A stretch of 6,370 bases of DNA from Clostridiales bacterium (lineage in GTDB: Bacteria; Bacillota; Clostridia; Saccharofermentanales; Saccharofermentanaceae). The translations under genes were made by a program, and so were the position numbers. Of the stretch, positions 1 through 5,275 are shown one piece after another (position 1 is the first letter of the stretch; every line of letters begins with the position of its first letter). The stretch covers positions 1 to 6,370 of the forward strand of contig JAFGGR010000008.1 in NCBI GenBank assembly GCA_016930475.1, written 5' to 3'. The notes below the pieces were generated by a model. It had not been told where the DNA came from and did not search any database. It saw only the letters and a list, made by a program, of their open reading frames with translations.

Positions 1-417
1 CGCCGGATCGGAATACTCGAAATCCGGTGCGAATAAAACGATCCCGCCAAAGTGCCATAGTCCGATCGCCTCGGCGACATCCCCGCTCACCCATGACGCA
101 AAGAACATCTGGCCGACCTTCTGCTCGAGACTCATTTCGCCGAGAAGATTCTCAGCGAGCTCACGCGATTCATCAACGGGCGGTAGGGTCTCCGCTGCGC
201 TCGTCTCCGTTACGCTTGACTCGGTCGATTTTCCGGGTGTAGTAGGCGTCTCCGAAGGGCACGTCTCATTCGTCGTCGATGCGGCGACGTCATTCGACGC
301 TCCGCTTCCTTCGGTATCCGGATCCGTGCTCCGGATACGGCACGCCGCACCTCCGATCAGGGCAAGAACCAAAAGCACACAAAGCGTCTTACAGATACGG
401 TTCACATCGTGCGACAT
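1..417 (-). CDS. Glycoside hydrolase family 3 protein (beta-N-acetylhexosaminidase-like), exported, N-terminal part only
   Basis: This is the first 139 codons of a minus-strand gene whose 3' end lies outside the window. The start ATG (415-417) has a GAGGGGAG ribosome site at 427-434. Residues 7-25 form a basic-then-hydrophobic signal sequence ending in GGAAC. Cys26 could be lipidated, but the -3 residue is Gly, so the lipobox is weak and ordinary signal peptidase cleavage is possible. Residues 29-80 are a Ser/Thr/Glu/Pro-rich spacer, as in surface-displayed enzymes. From about residue 88 the GH3 N-terminal pattern begins: MSLEQKVGQMFF (95-106), then WHFGGIVLF (121-129), the first strand region of the NagZ-type barrel. 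Family members remove beta-linked N-acetylglucosamine or glucose from glycans or muropeptides. The catalytic Asp and the NagZ-specific His/Asp lie beyond the window, so activity and exact subfamily are inferred. The first barrel region is clear; the substrate is not. Confidence 0.82.
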   Translation of the reverse strand, partial: MSHDVNRICKTLCVLLVLALIGGAACRIRSTDPDTEGSGASNDVAASTTNETCPSETPTTPGKSTESSVTETSAAETLPPVDESRELAENLLGEMSLEQKVGQMFFASWVSGDVAEAIGLWHFGGIVLFAPDFEYSDPA

Positions 418-436
418 CGCAGCCGACTCCCCTCAT

Positions 437-452
437 GACAAATACGTTTGTC
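437..452. repeat. Inverted repeat GACAAA-N4-TTTGTC in the divergent promoter region
   Basis: Perfect 6-base arms (437-442 and 447-452) flank the spacer TACG. It sits just downstream of the minus-strand -10 box (456-461), about where transcription of the GH3 gene should begin, and just upstream of its ribosome site. It could be a repressor operator or a small hairpin at the 5' end of the GH3 mRNA. No regulator is encoded next to it, so the role is inferred from position only. Confidence 0.45.
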
Positions 453-455
453 TTC

Positions 456-461
456 ATTATA
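456..461 (-). promoter_or_regulatory. Extended -10 promoter for the GH3 gene
   Basis: On the minus strand this reads TGC-TATAAT, a perfect -10 hexamer preceded by a TGN extension. No good -35 hexamer is seen 16-18 bases upstream, which fits an extended -10 promoter. Transcription would start near 449, leaving a leader of about 30 bases before the ATG at 417. Confidence 0.6.
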
Positions 462-465
462 GCAG

Positions 466-494
466 TTGGAATTCACCTTCATATGTTGCATAAT
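466..494 (+). promoter_or_regulatory. SigA-type promoter of the acyltransferase operon
   Basis: A -35 TTGGAA (466-471) and a -10 CATAAT (489-494) are separated by exactly 17 bases. The start point would be near 501, giving a very short leader of about 18 bases before the GTG at 519. The -35 box lies only five bases from the -10 box of the opposing GH3 promoter, so the two polymerases would compete for the same DNA. Confidence 0.65.
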
Positions 495-518
495 TAGAAC
501 AATTGAACGAAAGGGTGT

Positions 519-1817
519 GTGAAGGATATCAAAAAAGCAAACCCCGAGGCCAAATGGCACCGTCTGGATAACACGGCCAACATTTTCCCCGTCGTTGCGA
601 ATCGAAATTACAGCAGTGTATACCGAATCAGCGTAAGCCTTATTGAAGACATCCGACCGGAAATCCTCCAACGCGCATTGGACGAGACGCTCCCTCGCTT
701 TGGCAGTATCAAGGTCCGATTGCGCCACGGTTTTTTCTGGTATTATTTTGAGGCAAACGACCGGCCGTGTTCGGTATCTCCCGAGATGCCGAATCCGTGT
801 TCGTATTTCCTTCCCGCCCAGAACAACCACTATCTTTTTCGGGTGACATACTTCCGCGAGAGGATCAATCTTGAGGTATTCCATGTCTTGACCGACGGAT
901 CGGGCGCCTCCAATTTTCTTAAAGAGCTGGTCTGTCGCTATATCGACCTCCTGCTTTTCGAAAAGCAGGGTGAACCGATCCCGAACCAGCCCGTCGTCGA
1001 TGTTTTTTCGGACATCGAGGACAGTTACATCAAAAACTGTCTGGACAAGGATCCCAAGCCGTACAGTACGGAGCGCGCTTATGAACTCAAGGGAGAGAAA
1101 CTCCCGATTTTCGATAAAGGCATCATCATCGGTATGGTCTCCATCAAAGATCTCGTTGCCTTGTGCCGCAGTAAGGGGGTCACGATCACCCAATACCTGA
1201 CCGCCGTCATGATTTGGAGCATCTATCGCGAGTATTTGAAAGGACAGCCGCACAAGAAACCGATCAGCGTCTCCGTTCCGGTCAACCTCCGACCCTACTT
1301 CAACTCGACTTCGACGATGAATTTCTTCTCGGTCATCGGCATCATTTTCCGGCCGGAGCGGAACGACCACTCTTTCGAGGAGATCCTTGAGTTTGTCGAG
1401 AAGCGATTTAACGAACTCTTGACCCCCGAGTATTTCGCCTCCAAAATCGCGTACAACGTCTCCTTTGAAAAAAAACTATATGTCCGCTTCATTCCTCTTG
1501 TTATCAAAAACATTTTCCTGAAGATCAGCTATCTTCGGTCCGCAAAGGCGAACACGATCACGCTTTCGAACATCGGACGCTTCAAGGTGCCCGACCGTTA
1601 TATGCCGTACATTGCCGGCATGGGTCTCCTGATGGGCGCGACGAGCTCCGAACCGGTCAAATGTTCCGTGACGTCCTACGAGCGGACTCTGTACGTCACG
1701 TTTACCTCTTTGCTGCGCGATACGTACCTCCAACGCGCTTTTTTTCGAAGAATGACGGAGGACGGCCTTCAGCTGACCATCGAAACGAACGGAGCGTATT
1801 ATGAGAACCTGCGCTAA
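519..1817 (+). CDS. Alcohol O-acetyltransferase / condensation-superfamily acyltransferase
   Basis: A 432-residue protein resembling AATase-like proteins of Clostridia, members of the CoA-dependent acyltransferase (condensation-domain) superfamily. The active-site signature HxxxDG is present as His122-V-L-T-Asp126-Gly127, within FHVLTDGSG (121-129). In this superfamily the His acts as general base and the Asp is structural. A second core motif, TLSNIGRF (347-354), falls where the bridging C-terminal subdomain motif is expected, and ALDETLPRFGSIKVRLR (53-69) is the usual N-terminal helix-strand. There is no signal peptide or membrane segment, so it is probably cytosolic or bound to its membrane partner. 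The start is GTG at 519, the first possible codon after an in-frame stop at 504. AAGGG (511-515) lies only three bases upstream, unusually close. The gene overlaps the next one by 17 bases. The acyl donor is probably an acyl-CoA; the acceptor (alcohol, lipid or glycan) is unknown. Confidence 0.82.
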   Translation: MKDIKKANPEAKWHRLDNTANIFPVVANRNYSSVYRISVSLIEDIRPEILQRALDETLPRFGSIKVRLRHGFFWYYFEANDRPCSVSPEMPNPCSYFLPAQNNHYLFRVTYFRERINLEVFHVLTDGSGASNFLKELVCRYIDLLLFEKQGEPIPNQPVVDVFSDIEDSYIKNCLDKDPKPYSTERAYELKGEKLPIFDKGIIIGMVSIKDLVALCRSKGVTITQYLTAVMIWSIYREYLKGQPHKKPISVSVPVNLRPYFNSTSTMNFFSVIGIIFRPERNDHSFEEILEFVEKRFNELLTPEYFASKIAYNVSFEKKLYVRFIPLVIKNIFLKISYLRSAKANTITLSNIGRFKVPDRYMPYIAGMGLLMGATSSEPVKCSVTSYERTLYVTFTSLLRDTYLQRAFFRRMTEDGLQLTIETNGAYYENLR

Positions 1818-2469
1818 ATGCAACATTCAAATCACGGACCCCTCATCGGTCTGCCCTCTATGCAAGTCGGTATTGATCGAATTCGAAGGACCGGAGACGG
1901 ACTATGCGTTCCCGGCCACTGAAATCGACATCAAGAAGTACCACTTCATGAAGCGTCTGCTGATCTTCCTTTCTGTCGTCGTCGGTGCTGCTTCTCTGGT
2001 GATCAATTTCTTGCTGTACGACGGATTTCTCTGGTCCTTGATCACTGTGGCCGGCATCTTGTACCTTTGGGCGGTGATTTCACACTCCGTCGCCAACCAT
2101 ATCAATATTGCCTCTAAAATACTCGTTCAGGCCTTCCTGGGATCCATCTTCATCGTATTGATCGACTATCTGGCCGGGTACCGCGGGTGGTCCGTGAACT
2201 ATGTCATACCGAGCATCTTTTCCGCGGCGGATGTCGCGGTGGTCATCATCATCCTCATCAACCGGATGGACTGGCGCAACTACCTCCTGTATCAGTTCGT
2301 GATCGCGCTTTTGGGTTTTGTTCCTCTGGTGCTGTATTGGATCCACATCTCGAATAATCCCGTTTTTGTCATCATCTGCACATCGCTTTCGGCACTGAGC
2401 CTTCTCGGCACTGCCGTTTTCGGGGATAAAACCGTGAAGAGCGAGCTGCGGCGACGCCTGCATTTCTGA
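1801..2469 (+). CDS. Zinc-ribbon six-helix membrane protein (DUF6320-like)
   Basis: A 222-residue protein with an N-terminal zinc ribbon, Cys4-x2-Cys7 and Cys18-x2-Cys21, followed by a polar linker (about 25-50) and six predicted membrane helices at roughly 53-72, 77-96, 107-125, 133-153, 161-181 and 187-207. A basic tail (213-220, SELRRRLH region) ends it. The layout matches the zinc-ribbon family I know as DUF6320, which occurs beside AATase-like acyltransferases in Clostridia. The start ATG at 1801 has GGAG at 1791-1794 with a six-base gap. It lies inside the end of the upstream gene, so translation is probably coupled. The ribbon would face the cytoplasm if the positively charged loop near 51 follows the positive-inside rule. 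Function is unknown; it may anchor the acyltransferase to the membrane or transport or present its acceptor. The family name is from memory and was not searched. Confidence 0.8.
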   Translation: MRTCAKCNIQITDPSSVCPLCKSVLIEFEGPETDYAFPATEIDIKKYHFMKRLLIFLSVVVGAASLVINFLLYDGFLWSLITVAGILYLWAVISHSVANHINIASKILVQAFLGSIFIVLIDYLAGYRGWSVNYVIPSIFSAADVAVVIIILINRMDWRNYLLYQFVIALLGFVPLVLYWIHISNNPVFVIICTSLSALSLLGTAVFGDKTVKSELRRRLHF

Positions 2470-2477
2470 TCCATAAG

Positions 2478-2535
2478 AACGACCGGGCGCTTGCGCCTCT
2501 ATGGGATTCGCATTACGCCCGGCCGTTGTTTTTTT
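2478..2535 (+). terminator. Rho-independent terminator of the acyltransferase operon
   Basis: Arms 2478-2489 and 2516-2527 pair over 12 positions with one A-C mismatch (2482/2523), and TGCG (2492-2495) can pair with CGCA (2509-2512) higher in the hairpin. A seven-T run follows at 2529-2535. The T run exists only on the plus strand, so this ends the operon at 2469 and gives no obvious stop for the opposing vWA gene. Confidence 0.85.
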
Positions 2536-2570
2536 GACGGATCCGCCCGTCGAAAAGATGGGTTTTTCGA

Positions 2571-4166
2571 TCAATCGTTTACTTGCTTGACCAGACTTAA
2601 GAACTCTTTCTTGTAGTCGTCCGAAGATATGCAATCAAGACTTGAAAGCTCTTTTATTATTCCGTTATAGGATGAATCTCCTTTGAATTCGCTGTCGCGC
2701 AAGAGCATTCCGAACTGTACCACACAGGATGCAAACCGGATGTTTTCCGAGGGAGCGAAAATTCGGGAACCGGGGATCAATGGATAGCTTCTGAGCTCGC
2801 TCTCCTCGTTTTCGGAGAGCTTATAACGAACACTTACGGTCAGCCACTCATCCGATTCAATGGTAGGGGCATCATCCTGGTACTTCAGATCGATCTCGGG
2901 AAGCTTCATCTCGCTATCGACCGTTACGAGCTCGTACATCACGGTCACACACTGACCGGCTCCGACATCTCCGGCATCTTTGGTGTCATCAGCAAAATCC
3001 TGGTTGTCCAATTTACGGTTCTCGTATCCGATCAGTCGATAGGCTTTCACATATCCCGGATTGAATTCGACCTGGAATTTGGTGTCCTTCGCGACGGTGA
3101 ACAAGGTTCCGGCCATATCCTCAACGAGTACCTTGTTGGCTTCCTCGATGGTATCGATATAGTTATAGTTTCCGTTCCCGTTATCGGCCATCGTTTCCAT
3201 CTTATTGTCCTTATAATTACCCGTTCCGAAGCCGATGGCGGATAAGTAGATCCCTGATTCCGCGTTATCCTCGATCAAACGCTTCAAATCTCCCTCCGAG
3301 GTGATCCCGACGTTCAAGTCGCCGTCTGTCATCAGGATCACGCGATTATTTCCGCCTTCTATAAAATACTCTTCCGCTAATTCGTAGGCCTTTTCGATGC
3401 CTGCGGAACCGTGCGTCGACCCGCCGGATTGAAGCTCATTAAGGGCGTCCACGATGGTTTGTTTGTGATAGCCGCTCACTCCGTCGAGGACTACTCGCTC
3501 GGAGCCCGCATAGGTAACGATCGAAATACGGTCGTTCTCATTGAGTTTTTCGGTCAAAAGTTTAAGCGATTCGACCGCAAGCCCAAGTTTGTCCGGACTG
3601 GTCATCGACCCGGACACGTCGATCAGATACACAAGATTCATATCCGGCCGCTCATCCTCCGGAATGTCGAGCGCCTGTACGCCGATCATCAGGAGCTTGC
3701 TCTGATCGTTCCATGGGCAATCAATCAGTTCCTGACTCACGGAGAACACTTCTCCGTCCTCCGGCTCCGGATAGTCGTAATTGAAGTAATTAAGCATTTC
3801 CTCCAGGCGAACCGCATCCGCGTTCACCGTTCTTCCTTCATTGATCATCCGTCGAACCATCGAATAAGACGCCGTATCCACATCAGAGGAAAAGGTGGAA
3901 AGCGGTTGGTCCCATACGCTCAGGAACTGGTTTTCGACGATCGTATTATACTCCTCGGTATTGAACTGTTGTTCCGGCGCGTCCATTTCATATGCCATGT
4001 CACCGATCTCGGTACAGGGCGCTTGCGTGAGTCCGGGGTGGTAAGTAGTATAGATTTTTTCGGATGACTGCATGGCGGAACATGAAGAGAGTCCGACAGC
4101 GGTTATGATCAGGGAAACAATGATCGGTAATGCGATCCACTTTGTTATTTGATTTGCCTTTTTCAT
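2571..4166 (-). CDS. YfbK-type von Willebrand factor A domain lipoprotein
   Basis: A 531-residue exported protein. MKKANQ is followed by a hydrophobic stretch (11-26) and the lipobox LSSC, giving lipidated Cys29. Residues about 66-163 match the N-terminal domain that precedes vWA in YfbK-like proteins (TFSSDVDTASYS, 91-102; RLEEMLNYFNYDYP, 120-133). The vWA domain spans about 175-355 with a complete metal-ion adhesion site: Asp183-x-Ser185-x-Ser187, Thr251 in GGSTHG, and Asp281 in MTDGD. Residues about 365-530 form the C-terminal domain usual in this family (DUF3520-like). Such proteins bind ligands through the Mg-dependent site, probably at the outer face of the membrane; the partner is unknown. 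The ATG at 4166 is preferred over an in-frame upstream ATG at 4277 because GAAAGGAG lies six bases before it and the lipoprotein signal begins there. It is a single gene with no partner in the window. Confidence 0.92.
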   Translation of the reverse strand: MKKANQITKWIALPIIVSLIITAVGLSSCSAMQSSEKIYTTYHPGLTQAPCTEIGDMAYEMDAPEQQFNTEEYNTIVENQFLSVWDQPLSTFSSDVDTASYSMVRRMINEGRTVNADAVRLEEMLNYFNYDYPEPEDGEVFSVSQELIDCPWNDQSKLLMIGVQALDIPEDERPDMNLVYLIDVSGSMTSPDKLGLAVESLKLLTEKLNENDRISIVTYAGSERVVLDGVSGYHKQTIVDALNELQSGGSTHGSAGIEKAYELAEEYFIEGGNNRVILMTDGDLNVGITSEGDLKRLIEDNAESGIYLSAIGFGTGNYKDNKMETMADNGNGNYNYIDTIEEANKVLVEDMAGTLFTVAKDTKFQVEFNPGYVKAYRLIGYENRKLDNQDFADDTKDAGDVGAGQCVTVMYELVTVDSEMKLPEIDLKYQDDAPTIESDEWLTVSVRYKLSENEESELRSYPLIPGSRIFAPSENIRFASCVVQFGMLLRDSEFKGDSSYNGIIKELSSLDCISSDDYKKEFLSLVKQVND

Positions 4167-4172
4167 GGAATT

Positions 4173-4180
4173 CTCCTTTC
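4173..4180 (-). promoter_or_regulatory. Ribosome binding site fixing the vWA start
   Basis: GAAAGGAG read on the minus strand, six bases before the ATG at 4166. It decides for the start that begins the lipoprotein signal and against the ATG at 4277, which would add 37 residues of no recognisable kind in front of the signal peptide. Confidence 0.85.
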
Positions 4181-4270
4181 GGCACGAGTTTTTGATTCCC
4201 CGTACACATATAAGACGACAGGAGACGGCATTTCGTTTCGCCCGACTATTTTTCACATAGCGTAGTGATT

Positions 4271-4299
4271 GGAACACTTGTTATTTTTCGTAGTGTTTC
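4271..4299. repeat. Inverted repeat upstream of the vWA gene
   Basis: GGAACACT (4271-4278) faces AGTGTTTC (4292-4299) across a 13-base AT-rich spacer. All eight positions match except one, which is a G-U wobble in RNA. A direct repeat CGTAGTG occurs at 4261-4267 and 4289-4295, 28 bases apart. The group lies about 95-133 bases before the vWA start. No convincing -35/-10 pair was found here; TTATAT near 4208-4213 on the minus strand is only a weak -10 candidate. A regulatory role is inferred from position. Confidence 0.35.
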
Positions 4300-4411
4300 T
4301 AAATAGCAATGTACTTCCATTCTCAAACGGCGATCTGAACAGAACCGATCAAAACGACCCCATGAACGCGTCTTTTGCGTGGCAAGTCCGCCTTGTTCGG
4401 CTTTTCTTTTC

Positions 4412-4443
4412 AAAAAAGACCGCCGCACAAAAGTGCGACGGCC
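4412..4443 (-). terminator. Rho-independent terminator of the hsp20 gene
   Basis: On the minus strand an 11-base stem (4443-4433 with 4428-4418, two G-U wobbles, no mismatch) closes a TTTT loop and is followed by six Ts (4417-4412). It lies 55 bases past the hsp20 stop codon. The plus-strand reading lacks a T run, so it works in one direction and separates hsp20 from the vWA gene. Confidence 0.9.
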
Positions 4444-4498
4444 TTCTGAGAATACAATGTGCGGCTAATAACAGGCGGTGCCGGATTCCCGGCCTCTC

Positions 4499-4945
4499 CT
4501 ATTCGATGTCAATCATCTGTCCGGAGTCCTCCATCTCTTTTTTGGGGATCGTAACGGACAGGACCCCGTCATGCAGTGTTGCCTTGATTCCCTCCGACTT
4601 CGCGTCGGCGAGGAAAATTGTCCTGGACATCGAACAGTAGCGACGTTCCTTATGGATGTAGTTCTTTTTCTTCTCTTCGACTTCGTCCGATTTCTTTACG
4701 GAAACGGTAAGTCTCCTATCCTCCATCCGAAGGGAAACGTCCTGTTTGTCGATTCCCGGAAGCTCCGCTTCGACTACATATTCCTTTTCGCGATCCTCCA
4801 CATCGACCTTGAAGGTGTCTGCGGCAAGACTTCTGCGAATCGGCAAGCCATCCGTGAAGAAATCTTCCAGCATGTTTTGAAAATCATCAAAACCCGTACT
4901 CAGTGCACCTGAATTCTTTCGATTAAAAGGTACCAATCCTGCCAT
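4499..4945 (-). CDS. hsp20: Small heat shock protein, Hsp20/alpha-crystallin family
   Basis: A 148-residue cytosolic holdase chaperone that binds unfolding proteins as an oligomer without ATP and passes them to DnaK/GroEL. A short variable N-terminus (MAGLVPF, then DDFQNMLEDFF at 20-30) precedes the alpha-crystallin domain at about 43-136. That domain contains YVVEAELPG (56-64), the lysine-rich KKKNYIHKERRY (92-103) and the signature DGVLSVTIPK (126-135), in which Gly127-Val-Leu is the conserved core. The C-terminal Ile145-Asp-Ile147 is the IxI motif used for oligomer assembly. Length is normal for the family. The start at 4945 has AAAGGAG nine bases upstream (4955-4961) and begins as clostridial homologues do. 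A longer frame from 4984 would place the start codon inside the CIRCE operator and read through the ribosome site, so it is rejected. Heat control by HrcA is indicated by the operator at 4974-5000. Confidence 0.95.
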   Translation of the reverse strand: MAGLVPFNRKNSGALSTGFDDFQNMLEDFFTDGLPIRRSLAADTFKVDVEDREKEYVVEAELPGIDKQDVSLRMEDRRLTVSVKKSDEVEEKKKNYIHKERRYCSMSRTIFLADAKSEGIKATLHDGVLSVTIPKKEMEDSGQMIDIE

Positions 4946-4954
4946 CTCAAACAA

Positions 4955-4961
4955 CTCCTTT
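4955..4961 (-). promoter_or_regulatory. Ribosome binding site fixing the hsp20 start
   Basis: AAAGGAG on the minus strand, nine bases before the ATG at 4945. It selects the 148-residue product over the 161-residue frame that would start at 4984. Confidence 0.85.
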
Positions 4962-4973
4962 CTGTTGAACTGG

Positions 4974-5000
4974 TTAGCACTCATGTCAGCTGACTGCTAA
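4974..5000 (-). promoter_or_regulatory. CIRCE operator (HrcA binding site) of hsp20
   Basis: The arms TTAGCACTC (4974-4982) and GACTGCTAA (4992-5000) flank a nine-base spacer. This matches the CIRCE consensus TTAGCACTC-N9-GAGTGCTAA at 17 of 18 arm positions; the single change is C instead of G at 4994. HrcA binds this element and represses chaperone genes until heat stress titrates GroEL. It ends 28 bases before the hsp20 start codon, in the promoter-proximal or 5' untranslated position typical of CIRCE. No clear -35/-10 pair could be fixed upstream; AATAATGT around 5006-5013 (minus strand) is the likeliest -10 region. Confidence 0.93.
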
Positions 5001-5105
5001 TTCACTTACATTATTGACAATTCCTGTCTGTTCTTCACCATTTTTTTGTTGCGAATTTGAAAAAAAAATGTTAATGCTTTCCGATTCGCTCCGTCGATGC
5101 GCGTA

Positions 5106-5154
5106 ACGATTTGAGGCCCTTACGGTTTGAAATCGTCCACGATCAGGGGCTTTT
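5106..5154 (+). other. Non-coding stretch with mutually exclusive hairpins
   Basis: The gap between CIRCE and the next gene holds no coding region. ACGATTT (5106-5112) is complementary to AAATCGT (5130-5136), which can instead pair through ATCG(T) (5132-5136) with (A)CGAT (5139-5143). In that second fold, GCCCTT (5116-5121) can also pair with AGGGGC (5145-5150, one G-U), followed by TTTT (5151-5154). The arrangement resembles a weak attenuator, but only a poor upstream promoter (TTGTTG 5046-5051, GTTAAT 5070-5075, 18-base gap) could transcribe it. Function is uncertain. Confidence 0.25.
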
Positions 5155-5202
5155 ACGGCATTCTGCCTATGCGAATCGAAAAGCAGGATGTTATTAAATT
5201 TA

Positions 5203-5231
5203 TTGTATTTTTGTTTGCCCGCTGATAAAAT
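5203..5231 (+). promoter_or_regulatory. SigA-type promoter of the 296-residue membrane protein gene
   Basis: A -35 TTGTAT (5203-5208) and a -10 TAAAAT (5226-5231) are spaced by exactly 17 bases, each close to consensus. Transcription should begin near 5238, leaving a leader of about 38 bases before the ATG at 5276. Confidence 0.75.
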
Positions 5232-5275
5232 GAGTTAAGCGGTTGGCATTCTTGCGAACCGGGAAAGGGACATGA

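Noticed and set aside
27..497. Small plus-strand frames at 27-242 and 279-497
   Set aside because: Arg/Ser-rich translations opposite the GH3 gene, which has a signal peptide and GH3 motif in the other strand.
402..1370. Long open frame (322 codons) on the minus strand
   Set aside because: It lies mostly antisense to the acyltransferase, whose plus-strand frame carries recognisable motifs. Its translation is charged and low in family-like patterns, and its end overlaps the GH3 start.
2535..2566. Hairpins between the two converging genes (GACGG/CCGTC and TCGAAAA/TTTTCGA) as a terminator for the vWA gene
   Set aside because: On the minus strand neither is followed by a T run and the second stem is almost all A-T, so a terminator for that direction is not supported.
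2080..2634. Minus-strand open frame of 184 codons
   Set aside because: It is antisense to the zinc-ribbon membrane protein and runs across the terminator and the end of the vWA gene. The product is His/Asp/Arg-rich, typical of a shadow frame.
3411..4067. Plus-strand open frame of 218 codons
   Set aside because: It is antisense to the vWA domain coding region, with no ribosome site or recognisable domain.
4478..4912. Plus-strand open frames opposite hsp20, including one from 4269
   Set aside because: They are shadows of the hsp20 gene; the one from 4269 also crosses the hsp20 terminator hairpin.
5014..5042. Plus-strand TTGACA (5014-5019) as a promoter
   Set aside because: The -35 match is perfect but no acceptable -10 hexamer occurs 16-18 bases downstream.
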